Assembly: GCF_036711975.1 (NCBI RefSeq) | Contig: NC_091976.1 | Location: 6,138,001-6,202,000 of the forward strand | Origin: Onthophagus taurus | Taxonomy: Eukaryota > Arthropoda > Insecta > Coleoptera > Scarabaeidae | Direction: 5' to 3' | DNA: 64,000 nucleotides | Part shown: positions 22,736-32,799 of the stretch, piece by piece | Numbering within the stretch: position 1 is the stretch's first letter | Layout of the letters: each line of letters opens with the position of its first letter | Position numbers and translations under genes: made by a program | Notes under the pieces: model-generated | Seen by the model: the letters and a program-made list of their open reading frames with translations, nothing else | Databases searched by the model: none | What the model was told of the DNA's origin: nothing

Positions 22736-23220
22736 AATGTAGGTAATGCGCGCTTTTTCAATTTTTCCCCAACATATTTGCACATTGGTGCAAAATGTTT
22801 GGAGCAAACACAATAATTGCTTAAACGCTTCTCATTAGTTAATGCAAATAATTTTGAATTATTTATTCGAGAAAGCCAAGCCTTCCGAATAATACGATCG
22901 GTCGGAAAAAGTCAAGCGGGAAATTTAAAACTACAAACCAAAACATTACGCCAAATTTCCTTTCTTTTTTTCTCGTGGTACTCTGAAGAGTCGAAAGTCC
23001 TTCTTACTGCCACTTTTGCAACTCCAAAGCCTACAAGACGGCAATATTTTTGTAAATAAGTGGTGAGATGCAGTGACAAGCTGTCAAACCGCCATTTTTG
23101 CTCGAAAACAGGCTTCATGAACCGCAGTACTTTGTAAATCTAGGGACTTTAGAGATCCCCCCATGAACGCCATTCTGCCTACAGTACGTATTTTCTTAAT
23201 TAAATTACAGATTTCTAAAT

Positions 23221-23242
23221 TACCGTACATTTTTGTACGGTA
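23221..23242. repeat. Short perfect hairpin
   Basis: TACCGTACA and TGTACGGTA separated by TTTT, just outside the left end of P2. Function unknown; possibly a relic of the P1 end. Confidence 0.6.
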
Positions 23243-25468
23243 TTCATCTTTGGACCGTACACCGTATGACCGTTGACTGAGAAATTTAACAAGACACGCA
23301 ATACAGGGAAAATAAGCGTCGCAGCTGCAACCGTGTTCCCCTCTCTCTACTACTGAACTAGTCCCACCGCATTCACTCTGTAAAGTGGCGCTACCGTTAT
23401 AATATACCGAACCACATCCGAGCTGAGAGAATTTTACATTTCTCAAAAAATATTTAAAAATTGAAAATCATACCAATAAGTTGAAAAAATAGGGAATTTT
23501 AAAGATTTAAAAAATCACATAAAGTAGTTAAGAATACGAAAAGTTGTAATATTTTATAAAATTGATATATTTTATTATTTTAATTACTAAAAAAGTTTAA
23601 AAATTATTGAAATTAATTGTTAAACACTTTATTAAAAATACTTGGAGAAAATAAGTCCACTGATTTTTGCGGCAGTAGTTAATTTCCTAAAATTCGTACT
23701 TTCCTATGTGGTTTTCCACTTGATATGGGAATTTTCTTTCTAAAAATTCGTTTTCTTCAAACGCATCATTTGAATCTTTTATTAAATCAGATCGACATTG
23801 TTCGCACGTTGTTTTGTCAAAAATTTTGTGGAATACATAACCTACAACATACGCTGTCGTACAACTTTCCAATGTAATTTTTTTTTGGCCACTGCTAGAT
23901 GGAATTACTTCGTTGATGTCGTCGACATTTACATCTTTCTGAGGAAGAGTGAAGACACACCTGGCTAGTTTCTGTTCTTCTACTACTTGGTTTTCTTTTT
24001 CTGCATCCATCAGTTGCTCTTTATCTGATCCAGACAATATCAGTACACTGGCCTCATCAGCAATACAATTACTAGTATCCACCTCCATTCCCAATCTAAC
24101 GTTGCTGTTATGCTGCATCGCAATTCGAAATTGGCGAACTGTAGGCGTCGGGTTATAAACGCCTCTGCTTCTGACCACAGAAAAAAAATTTTCTATAGGG
24201 TCTTGATTTAGAAAATTTGTTAACAGATATTTAATTTTCATTAATTTCAGTTCCGACCATAATAATAAAATAGAACGTATGGTCCATTGAAACCCCTCCA
24301 AACAGTAAATGTTATTTCTTTTTGTTTCTGTATTATTTGCTACCTCGTAAACATCAATGTGTTTAAAAAAAATTAATCCGTCTAATAAAATATTTTCAGG
24401 TCTATCATTGTAAATCGATAATGCTCTTTTGTTGGGATTATTATCATTTAACGCTCTACTGTTTAGAGTATCAAATATATTATTTACACTTTCAATAAAA
24501 TCGGCAGTATCTATCGCTGTATTACTTTTTAATTACATCGTTCCTCTGGCTGTAGCAACTGCTGCTGCAACTGTGTGCGAGAATATTTGTGTTGCATATT
24601 TGACTCGCATTTTCTCAAATGTTGTTGGTTTAATGTGGGATTCACGGATTTTGAGCATTGCTCTTGTAGTAGTACTTTTTTGATCTATTTTGTAGGTGTC
24701 GACAACGTCGTTGCACGAAATTGTTTTTCCATTAACTACAAACTTTAGTTTCGGATTTATGAAATTGTTTCTTAAAGATTTAATTAAATGCGGAGCGTCA
24801 AAACTTGTAAAAAAATTTTTATTATCTATTAAAACCATTGGATTATTTACAGTTGCTCCTAATAGCTCCATCGCTTTTCTGTTATTGGATCCTTGGTCGC
24901 TGACTAACATCAGAGGATTTAAGTTCATTTTCCTTAATTCTCTGATAACATCTTTTATAATTAGATGCAGCGTAGAACTTTTTACAGGTCCAGCGGATGA
25001 ATAATATCCTAATGGTATTTTGTAATTATGGAGCAAACCCCGCAGATAAAATACAAGAGCCGTGTTGGCTAGTTTGGACTCTTTGCCATAGTTGGCCAGA
25101 TCTTGAAATCCTTCAATTATATCCTGGAATTTATTATATTCCAGCTGTGTTTTTAACCAAATTTCATCAAATATTACCACGCAATGTTTTTCGTAATCTG
25201 TCATACTTTTAACTTTTGAAGCTAATTTCTTTGTCAGTGTAGTTTTGATCCCTGTTTTTAAATTTAAAACTTTCAAAAAAGACTGTATAGTTCTGACCGC
25301 TGGCAGAACAAACTTTAATTTATTTAACATAAAACTGTACGTGCTGGGTGATTTGTAAAAAAGAGACATTGCGATCTGCTTTTCAGCCTTACTCCATTTA
25401 GATTTTCTTTTTCGCCAAATTTGCATATTTATAAAAGTTCTGACAGCTTCGCTCTTGTGTCTAATTAG

Positions 25469-28400
25469 TAGAGATGGACCGAAGCGGGTTTTGGCCGAAT
25501 AACCGAATACCGAATATTCGGCTTGTAATTTGGCCGGAGCACCGAATATTCGGCCGAAGCATCAATCAAAATTTCAAATTCGAAAAAATGCATTATTAAA
25601 ACGTAAAACGTTATTCTTATAAGTAGGTGTTGCAATTATTTTAAACTCACAAAAGTCCAGTGTTTTTCATGAAGTTGTTATTAAGTAAATGCATGAATGT
25701 TGTTAAATGTTTAAAATTAAATAAAATATGTAGATACTTATTAGTACTGAAGTAATTTAAATTATAAATAATAATTAAATAAAACATAAAACATATATTG
25801 AAAAAATGAAATATAACATGTAAGTATAATATACATATATGTATGTAAGTAATAAGTAAAAATGTATAAGAAAGCATATTATGTAGGGGGCTGAGGCTTC
25901 CGTCATAACTCACGTTCCTCTACACCTGAAACGAATTATTTTTTTTTTAATTTTAAGTTAAAATTTTTAACACAATGAATGAATTGCAAGAAACAAGGTT
26001 TTTTGGTTTAGGAATAATGCTTTACGAGCTAACTAAGTGATGTTAAACTGACAGATGATGAAATTAGGTATTTACTAGCTTCATACTAAATTAATAATTA
26101 ATAACAATTACATACCTGCAAAGTTATAGGCACTAATATTCAAAATTAACTTTGTGCAGATTGTGGTGGATAAACAATAATTTTTCTGCATTTCTTGGCA
26201 GTAATCTGCTTCTAGTTTGGTCATAAATATTACCGGCTTCAGAAAAAACTCTTTCACTGTATACGCTAGCAGCAGGGGCCGATAAAAATTTTCTTGCAAT
26301 TTCTGTTAATATAGGAAAAGTGGTTTTCCATGCTTTCCACCAAACAAGAGGATCGTCCGTTCTAATTAGCTTATCCATATTTAAATATAAGTTTAATTCT
26401 TCGTCAATGCTCTTTACTTTTATATTTTCAGATGGCTTTGGTAAAGAATCTCTTGAAGAGACAATCTCATCAAAACACTGCCATAGTTTACTTTTATTTG
26501 TTTCATTACTAATAGTGTCATCGAGTCTTCTAATTTTTGTCTCAGGAGTATAATTTTCGTTAATTATTGGTTCAGACTCAGATTGAGAATATTCACTGGT
26601 CAATATATATTTAAAATAATCTATTTTGTTCGATTCAAAAAACGTCATTTTAAATCGTGGGTCCAATATTGTAGCAATAATATAAAATTTATTATTTAAC
26701 AAACTATCAAATCTTCTGTTTATTTCATCATAAATACAATTTTTCATTGTTCCAACTCCGTGAAACAGATTTTCGTCTTCTTTAGATAAATAAACTTTCA
26801 ACGTTGTTATTGTTGGAATAACTTCCGAAATAAAAGCTACATTTGAACTCATAACCTTTGTAATCTCCTCAAATGGTTCCAATAAATCTAACAACGGTTG
26901 AATTAAGGACCATTGATTTGTATTTAACGTCACAATATCATTATCTGCTGCATAGATATTCAATACCCTCTTTTGCTCTAGTATTCGTTGCAGCATGTAG
27001 AAACTAGAATTCCACCTAGTAGTAACATCTTGCACTAATTTTTTATGATCAACATTTAATTCGGTTTGAATATCTTTCAATTTGGAGCATGCGGCTGGGG
27101 AATGATTAAAATGTCCAACAATTTTTCGACACACTGCTATTAAATCCACTATAGATCGTTGTGTTTTAATAGCATGTATTATCACTAATTGTAGAGTATG
27201 TATGAAACAAGGCACTCCAACGAGTTTGGCGTCATTACAGGCTTTAACAATGTTGGCGCCATTGTCTCGAACAATGACATGGACCTGTGAAATGTCTAAA
27301 TTCCACATTTGCAACATATCGAGAAACATTTGTTTAATATTTTCAGCAGTATGACTCTCAGGAAAATGTTTACAGTTTAAAAGTACATGATTAAAACCAA
27401 AATTTGTATTAAGCCAATGAGCCGTAAAACTAATAAAAGATTCATTTGTATGAGAGCAAGTCCAGATATCAGATGTCACGGACAGATATTGAACACCATC
27501 AATCTTTTTTTTAATAGCTTCTACTAATCTGTCATAAATATCTGGGATGATGGTTTCTGAAAAATATTTTCTTCTGGGCACCTTGTACTGGGGGCAAATT
27601 TTATTCATTAATCTAGTAAATCCTGTATTTTCTACACATAAATAAGGCATATTATCTAATGCAATCATTTCACCTATAGCATAATGCATTTTTTTTGACC
27701 GTTTGTCATTTATGTCCCACTGTTTAGATTTGTTAATAAATTCTGTTAATGTTTCTTGTTTCTTTTGAACAATATTTAAATCATTCTCTGGATTAGTTTT
27801 GTTTTGTTCTGATTCTGATAATAGACGCTTTCTTTTTTCAAATTCTTCAGCGTGCTTTCGTTTTACATGATTAATCATTGATGTTGTACTAGCATATTTT
27901 CCAGTGCCACCCCGTGATATTTCTTGTTGACACAATTTACACTTTGCAAATTTCAAGTCTTCACATTTATCAAAAAATGTCCAAACGTCACTTTTTTTGT
28001 TTATGTCACTCATGATTCACGTCACGAGGTCGTTTACCCGAAACAAACGGTTTATGAACAATTTTGGGCGTTTGGACGCCGCCTTGGCGTGTTTAGCGTT
28101 TAAATCTGAACGGACCCTGGAAACGCACCTTTAAAGTTTATTCTTCTATAACCAAATTCGAAATGAGAGGTCAAAGTAAAATACCATTATCGGTTTAAAA
28201 TATAAAACGAAAAGAACGCAATACAACAATCAACACGTCAGTTACCGACACGTTACCGCACACTTTAAACTTCTAACCGTTCTAACGCTTATAACCGCCC
28301 ATGCTCTTACTGGTCTTAACACGTTTTCATTGGCATGCGCGAGCTGGAAAAGCGCGCCTATGCTACCTTTATACCGCTTCGGCCGGCCGAATACCGAATA

Positions 28401-28491
28401 CAATGGCTGCTTCGGCCGAAGGCCGAATATTTTATAAAGAGGCCGAATCGGCCGAATACCGAAGCAAGACCGAAGCTTCGGAACATCCCTA
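25469..28491 (-). mobile_element. Intact-looking hAT transposon
   Basis: Ends TAGAGATGGACCGAAGC (left) and TAGGGATGTTCCGAAGC (right, reverse complement), flanked by a perfect 8-bp duplication CTAATTAG (25461-25468 and 28492-28499). Length 3,023 bp with an uninterrupted transposase. Both subterminal regions are packed with the heptamer CCGAATA. It lies inside the coding exon of P2 and interrupts it at NLI. Confidence 0.95.
26133..28013 (-). CDS. hAT transposase with BED finger, full length
   Basis: 626 residues without a break, starting MSDINKKSDVWTFFDKC. BED zinc finger at about residues 10-57 (CKLCQQ...HVKRKH). The RNase H-like core has SVTSDIWTCSHTNESF (first Asp, near residue 178), VHVIVRDNGANIVK (second Asp) and the CxxH block GVPCFIHTLQLV. 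The C-terminal dimerisation domain is complete: WWKAWKTTFP, ARKFLSAPAASVYSERVFS, RSRLLPRNAEKLLFIHHNL. Length and motifs match ZBED-like hAT transposases, so it could be active. Cut-and-paste transposition with 8-bp duplications fits the flanks. Confidence 0.95.
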   Translation of the reverse strand: MSDINKKSDVWTFFDKCEDLKFAKCKLCQQEISRGGTGKYASTTSMINHVKRKHAEEFEKRKRLLSESEQNKTNPENDLNIVQKKQETLTEFINKSKQWDINDKRSKKMHYAIGEMIALDNMPYLCVENTGFTRLMNKICPQYKVPRRKYFSETIIPDIYDRLVEAIKKKIDGVQYLSVTSDIWTCSHTNESFISFTAHWLNTNFGFNHVLLNCKHFPESHTAENIKQMFLDMLQMWNLDISQVHVIVRDNGANIVKACNDAKLVGVPCFIHTLQLVIIHAIKTQRSIVDLIAVCRKIVGHFNHSPAACSKLKDIQTELNVDHKKLVQDVTTRWNSSFYMLQRILEQKRVLNIYAADNDIVTLNTNQWSLIQPLLDLLEPFEEITKVMSSNVAFISEVIPTITTLKVYLSKEDENLFHGVGTMKNCIYDEINRRFDSLLNNKFYIIATILDPRFKMTFFESNKIDYFKYILTSEYSQSESEPIINENYTPETKIRRLDDTISNETNKSKLWQCFDEIVSSRDSLPKPSENIKVKSIDEELNLYLNMDKLIRTDDPLVWWKAWKTTFPILTEIARKFLSAPAASVYSERVFSEAGNIYDQTRSRLLPRNAEKLLFIHHNLHKVNFEY

Positions 28492-29612
28492 CTAATTAGG
28501 TTGTCAATAATGGTTTGAGGACAAAAACTACTACTATTACGTTTCTTCTGTAAGCGGTATGTTTGTTGACATCGCGCTCGATATTTTAATCGTAATTGTC
28601 GCATTTTATTCGTGAAAAGTTTACATTTACTTCTTGATGACACTTTCCTTTTGGTAGGCATATTCATAATTCGATCACTTACTACACTCATGTTAGAAGA
28701 ACTAGAAGTACTCTGGTGTTGCTTTTCGTCTGGAGTATCATAGTTGACTGTGAGAGTTGATAATGCCTCCGAATCAGAATTTGATGTTGTGCTAGAATTG
28801 TCAGCAAATTGTCTTTTCCTACCATACGTTTTAACATGCGAATGTGTTCGGACTGGGCTAGTTGGAACAGCAAAGGTGCGAGTATCAACGTCTGCACAAA
28901 CATAAGAAAAACGCTTATTAAGTTTATGTTTTAAAAGAAAAAATCTGATAGTAATTTATGAAAAGAAAGTCTTAACTTCGAATAAAAGTTATTTAGAATG
29001 AAACCAAGTAGTATATAAAATGTCAGAATTTTCTTAAATATAGATTTAGTATTAGAAATACAGATTTATTAGATTTACTTACCATCACTATTATAAGCCA
29101 CGGGAAGGGCGTTTCGACGTAATGTTTTGCTTCGCGAGTTGATAAGTATATCACTTTTTAAAAAATGTCTTTCACAAAGTTTTGTTTCCTTTAACTCTTC
29201 GACGTTCATCAATGCAATTTCAATATTTCCGCATCGTTTTTGCTATTCGATTGCTCTTTGTTTTTCTTTTATAGGAAATTTGAAATAACTTATTCCATTA
29301 TCTTTTAACCTGTGTTTTCCACAATTAATATAATAACACATATTTTTAAGCGGCATTTTCTTGAGGGCACTAATGCATACGATAAAAATTACACTTAAAA
29401 CTGCCGAGAACACTAACAACAGAAGAATAAAATTTCAATTTAGGACGCTAAGCGCACGCTTGCGCACAAGTCCTCAAGCTACTTCAACTTGGGTAGCGCC
29501 ATCTAAATGTGGAGATATTTTACGGCGACGCGTAAAACTATCGTATGACATGTCTTGTTAAATTTCTCAGTCAACGGTATGACCTAGTTGATTTTAAAAA
29601 TTGATTAAATAG

Positions 29613-29710
29613 TCAAAAATATTCATTAAAAATAAAATAATTTAACTTTAAGTAACTATTTTTTTCACGTATTAAAGTTAAATTATTTTATTTTTAATGA
29701 ATATTTTTGA
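29613..29710. repeat. Perfect 39-bp inverted repeat (hairpin)
   Basis: Arms 29613-29651 and 29672-29710 are exact complements, with a 20-base loop. Both arms are AT-rich (TCAAAAATATTCATTAAAAA...). No coding content; it lies just right of P2. Confidence 0.9.
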
Positions 29711-30238
29711 ATATTTTCAAATACGTTTCTGTATTGTTTTCGAATTTTATTGTCTTCGTTCTTAAACTCACTTTCTTTCAAAACGTTGAATCTTAAATAC
29801 CTATACAATTGTTTTTTCTCTATATTTTCGTAAAGTTAAAGAAATTAGTTACAATGGGGTCGTTACCCTCAATCCAATAGAACGACCATCTTTCAAAAAA
29901 TCGATAAACGATGTAAAAATAGAAGAATTGGTGACATTTTCAGATCCTAAAATTGTTTAATTTTTGCAATAATTAATATTAAAATTCAAAATCCTCTCTA
30001 TAGAACCTTTGGTAACGTTTACGAACTTTTCGCGTAAGATCATGAAGACACAAACGTGCATTGTTCAGATCTCTTCTTCTTCTTTTTAAGCAACATTTGC
30101 AAAAGATGGAGGCTGTACACTCAAGGGAGCAACCTCTCTATAAGGTAAATCGACATTTTTTTCAAGTACTTATTCTGTACCTGTTAGCTTTATGTTCTCT
30201 ATGTTTCTCGCAACATGTCCTCGTTGGGAAGGGTAGTG
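29711..30238. other. No recognised feature
   Basis: AT-rich sequence with a few short pyrimidine runs. I see neither domains nor paired repeats here. Confidence 0.45.
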
Positions 30239-30240
30239 TA

Positions 30241-31607
30241 GGGTGAGTCAGGAAGAATGGAAAACTCGAATACCGGAGACACTAGACACCAAAATATGAC
30301 GATTTAACCTAACATCTCTTATACACATGTCGGTGGCTTTTGAAGCACAGTGTTGAAAGTTAAATTCTTATTTCGAAATTTCTTGATAATTTTGAAGCTT
30401 TTTGTACTATTAACACAAAATTTGGTAATTAAAGAAAAATATATATAAAATAATGTAAATATGATGCAATTTCATTTTATTATAAACGCTTCTGTGCTAC
30501 ATAAATGTTTCGACTCCCGATGGAGCCGTCTTCTCTGGTAGTTTTATGTTTTCGAGCATTAGAAATACGAATTTGAAACTTGTTTTATGATTGCTCGTAG
30601 AGGGCGCTAGATACACACTGTTCCTTTGATAAACCAAGTCACTATTTTGTCATGAAAATGTTCATTTAAGTAAATGCGCACAGGAAGACTATAATGTGGT
30701 GGCACACCATCCTGCATAAACCATATCTCTTCTTTTAGAGCGTCTGGACGTCATATAAAAGCTCGTGTAGATGATCTTCAAGAAAACTTAAGGACACATG
30801 TCCATTTAATTTGGGAGGGAATTCAAATGGACTAATTAAAAATGGATAATAATTAAAATGGATAACATTCATATTAACACCACATCAAATATTTACTTTA
30901 AACTCGGAATCCCATAAGCAATTGTTTTTCCAATTGGAACGTCTTGTAAACGTCGCTTCATCAGTGAACAGAATCTTGTCAAGGAAATTTTGGATCATGC
31001 AGGCGTGCTGCATGATCTTGGGGTAATAAGTTTTGAACGGGAGTATAATGATATGGCTGGATTTTTTCTTTCTTTAAAACTCTATACATTGACGATTAGT
31101 TTATCCCGGTTGTAATATTTAATCGGCGGGTACTTACAGATGGATTTTCTGCAACTCGAACCAGGATCTCTTTTTCTTCGTTAACGCTAATTTTTTTTGT
31201 CAAACCTCCGTTTCCCCAAGGCGATTGTGCAGATTCCTAAATAACTTATGATTAAGTTGCCTTCGATTTGGATATAACTCTAAATATCTTCGGGACATTT
31301 TCAAATTGGTAATAACATTATTGTTGGTAAAGATGATTATTACACACGGAAATTAGAACAATGTTGACAATTAACAACTAATTGTCGAAACGTGGGCGGA
31401 AAAATAAGCCAACTTTGCTTATGTTAAAAAATAAAAATTTTAGAAGCAAAAATACATAAAATACATTCCGAAATAAGAATTTAACTTTTAACACCCTGTA
31501 CCTCGAAAACCACCGACATCTGTGTAAGAGATGTTGGATTAAATCGTCATATTTTGGTGTCTAGTATATCTGGTATTCGGATTTCCCATTCTATCTCACT
31601 CACCCTG
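30241..31607 (-). mobile_element. Mariner-like element with long inverted repeats
   Basis: Left end GGGTGAGTCAGGAAGAATGG and right end (reverse complement) CAGGGTGAGTGAGATAGAAT remain alignable for more than 130 bases (shared ACTAGACACCAAAATATGAC, CATCTCTTA, ATGTCGGTGG, TTAAATTCTTATTTCG). TA flanks both ends (30239-30240, 31608-31609). Length about 1.37 kb. Confidence 0.85.
30640..31310 (-). pseudogene. Mariner-like transposase remnant
   Basis: Minus-strand pieces: SRRYLELYPNRRQLNHKLF with LHNRLGE, an N-terminal helix-turn-helix block of arthropod mariner-like transposases; ILFTDEATFTRRSNWKNNC, the first catalytic Asp; and WFMQDGVPPHYSLPVRIYL, the second. Many stops and shifts separate them and the third catalytic region is deleted. 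Dead copy. Confidence 0.75.
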
Positions 31608-31716
31608 TATAACAACGTTGTGTAAATGTCGTGTCTGTAAGTGTATTACAAATTTTTCCGTCTACCATTGTAAAAAGTAGTTGACGAGTTATTTCGACAT
31701 TCACTTCATCCATATA

Positions 31717-32677
31717 CAGCGGTGGCACGCTAATTAGCACATATCTCTCCGTACTGCATCTAGTTAAAAGTGCATAAAATCGAAGCAATTTCACTGTCTT
31801 TGTCGTGTACTTTTGTTCTAACTGTTTATTTGGAGGACGTCGCACGTAACATCTACTATCAGGTCTGTATAGATTGAATTTAGATTCGTCGCTTCAAATT
31901 ACGTAATTCCAGAAAGACGGAAGTGGCTTTTTACAAATTCCAATCGCTTTTTACGGTTACCAAGCGAAACCTTCGATTTTTTTTAAACTTTAGCAACCCC
32001 AGAGATTGTTTTCCAGAAGTCGTTGTCTGATAGTCCTACTTGCAATGTTGACATCATGTTCCTGCTACATTCTGGCTCTTATCTGTGAAGAAGTAACGGA
32101 AGGATCTTTGAGCACCTGTCGGACAATTAGGGAATCTTCCGTTTTTCCGGTTTTTTAGCGTCTTGATCATTTTCGATTAGAAAAACTTTTATTATTTCGA
32201 TAATGTTTGAGTGCATGTTGAACTTTTTTACGCGAACTCCCAATAGATCGGGCAATTTTACTTATATTTTTCTCTTTCTCAAACATCTTCCATATTAGAC
32301 GTCTTTCCCCCTCTGTACAGCTTTTTGTGCGTCCCATCTCAATGATGTTTAAACAATTTTCATTTAAATTGACTTAACTGACATTTATACTGCTTTTAAA
32401 ACAAACGCAACTATCAATACGAACTTTATACCGAACAGATATTGGCAATGTCAGGGTGTGCTAATTAAAATGCCAACTTATAGTAAACATATTTGCGAAA
32501 AAAGACGTATACCAATTTAAGCAGCGATAAAATGTTACTACAACGAAGCCATTACAAACGATACAGTATAAGTCAATACAAACAAATCAAAAATTATGTT
32601 AAAATGCCGTTATAGTTCGAAATATGGATAGTACTGTTTGAATTTGCAAGGGTGTGCTAATTAACGTGCCAGCAGTG
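31717..32677 (-). mobile_element. Tc1-like transposon, 961 bp
   Basis: Ends CAGCGGTGGCACGCTAATTA and, inverted, CACTGCTGGCACGTTAATTA, continuing GCACA on both; TA duplicated at 31715-31716 and 32678-32679. It carries a decayed transposase gene. Confidence 0.88.
31800..32337 (-). pseudogene. Tc1-like transposase remnant
   Basis: Start MGRTKSCTEGERRLIWKMFE at 32337 with KNISKIARSIGSSRKKVQHA, a paired-like helix-turn-helix. Later frames give KDPSVTSSQIR, NIASRTIRQRLLE, SDESKFNLYRPDSRCYVRRP (first catalytic Asp) and YTTKTVK. Several stops occur, and the region from the second Asp on is deleted. Dead copy. Confidence 0.82.
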
Positions 32678-32799
32678 TAATATTTTGTAGGTTTTAGTTC
32701 CTTTATTTGTTTATCTATGTATTCTTTCGTCTTTCTATGTATTATTAAATCTGTTGTTTCGTGTGCAAATTGAAATCGAATAGGCCTGCAAAATCTAGT

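Larger units (their letters stand above)
18431..23095 (-). pseudogene. P-superfamily transposase P1 (THAP type), split by P3
   Basis: A THAP finger can be traced at 22736-23095: CRLWSC with SKKDFRLFRVPRE, later SNYCVCSKHFAP. It runs through the P3 insertion into a short exon ending at 20635 with a GTAAAT donor. Further minus-strand pieces are the linker (20163-20456), a leucine/basic stretch near 19990-20100, DGPHLLKGIRNNLLTKDL (19495-19440), SFNQDPVEIFFSSIRSHG near 18880-18830 and the cysteine-bearing tail INCQTCKEKIE, ending at 18431. Several frameshifts and stops make it dead. The GTP-binding and catalytic regions follow the P-element order. Terminal repeats were not located. Confidence 0.8.
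23687..29354 (-). pseudogene. P2 transposase (THAP type), two stops, hAT insert
   Basis: Exon 1 (29354 to about 29092) encodes a THAP finger: MPLKNMCYYINC...CERHFLKSD, with an in-frame TAG where the family has a conserved Trp, and a GTAAGT donor. Exon 2 starts after TTTGTGCAG at about 28893, holds a Ser-rich linker and a basic coiled coil, and is cut by the hAT at 28499. Beyond it (25460 down) the frame continues: KWSKAEKQIAMSLFYKSPSTY, VVIFDEIWLK, MLVSDQGSNNRKAM, FDAPHLIKSLRNNF, TADFIESVNNIF, FLNQDPIENFFSVVRSRG and the tail CEQCRSDL. One more stop (TAA at 24533) occurs. Otherwise nearly intact. Confidence 0.88.
23270..29577 (-). mobile_element. P-superfamily element P2, carrying an intact hAT
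   Basis: Inverted ends share CCGTTGACTGAGAAATTTAA and a few bases beyond (23270 onward; complement ending 29577). A direct repeat TATGA flanks both ends; a full 8-bp duplication is not preserved. Subterminal inverted 10-mers TGGCGCTACC (23386-23395) and GGTAGCGCCA (29492-29501) recall the 11-bp internal repeats of the classical P element. Without the hAT the element is about 3.3 kb, a normal full length. Confidence 0.85.
31610..32790 (-). pseudogene. Unclassified TE domain (TQRCY type), split by a Tc1
   Basis: Right of the Tc1 (32680-32790) the minus strand gives RPIRFQFAHETTDLIIHRKT and IDKQIKELKPTKY; left of it (31714-31615) the frame goes on with MDEVNVEITRQLLFTMVDGK, then ICNTLTDTTFTQRCY. 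I recall similar blocks (MVDGKVCN...TDT.STQ.CYIC) from repetitive, unannotated insect proteins, probably of a large DNA transposon. The fragment is cut by the mariner-like element at 31609. Function unknown. Confidence 0.45.

Noticed and set aside
23084..23446. 120-residue minus-strand frame
   Set aside because: It crosses the left boundary of P2 and the hairpin at 23221, so it joins two unrelated sequences by chance.
28242..28691. 149-residue minus-strand frame that looks like a gene
   Set aside because: It is a chimera reading from the P2 exon across the target duplication into the hAT subterminal repeats; its second half has no homology.
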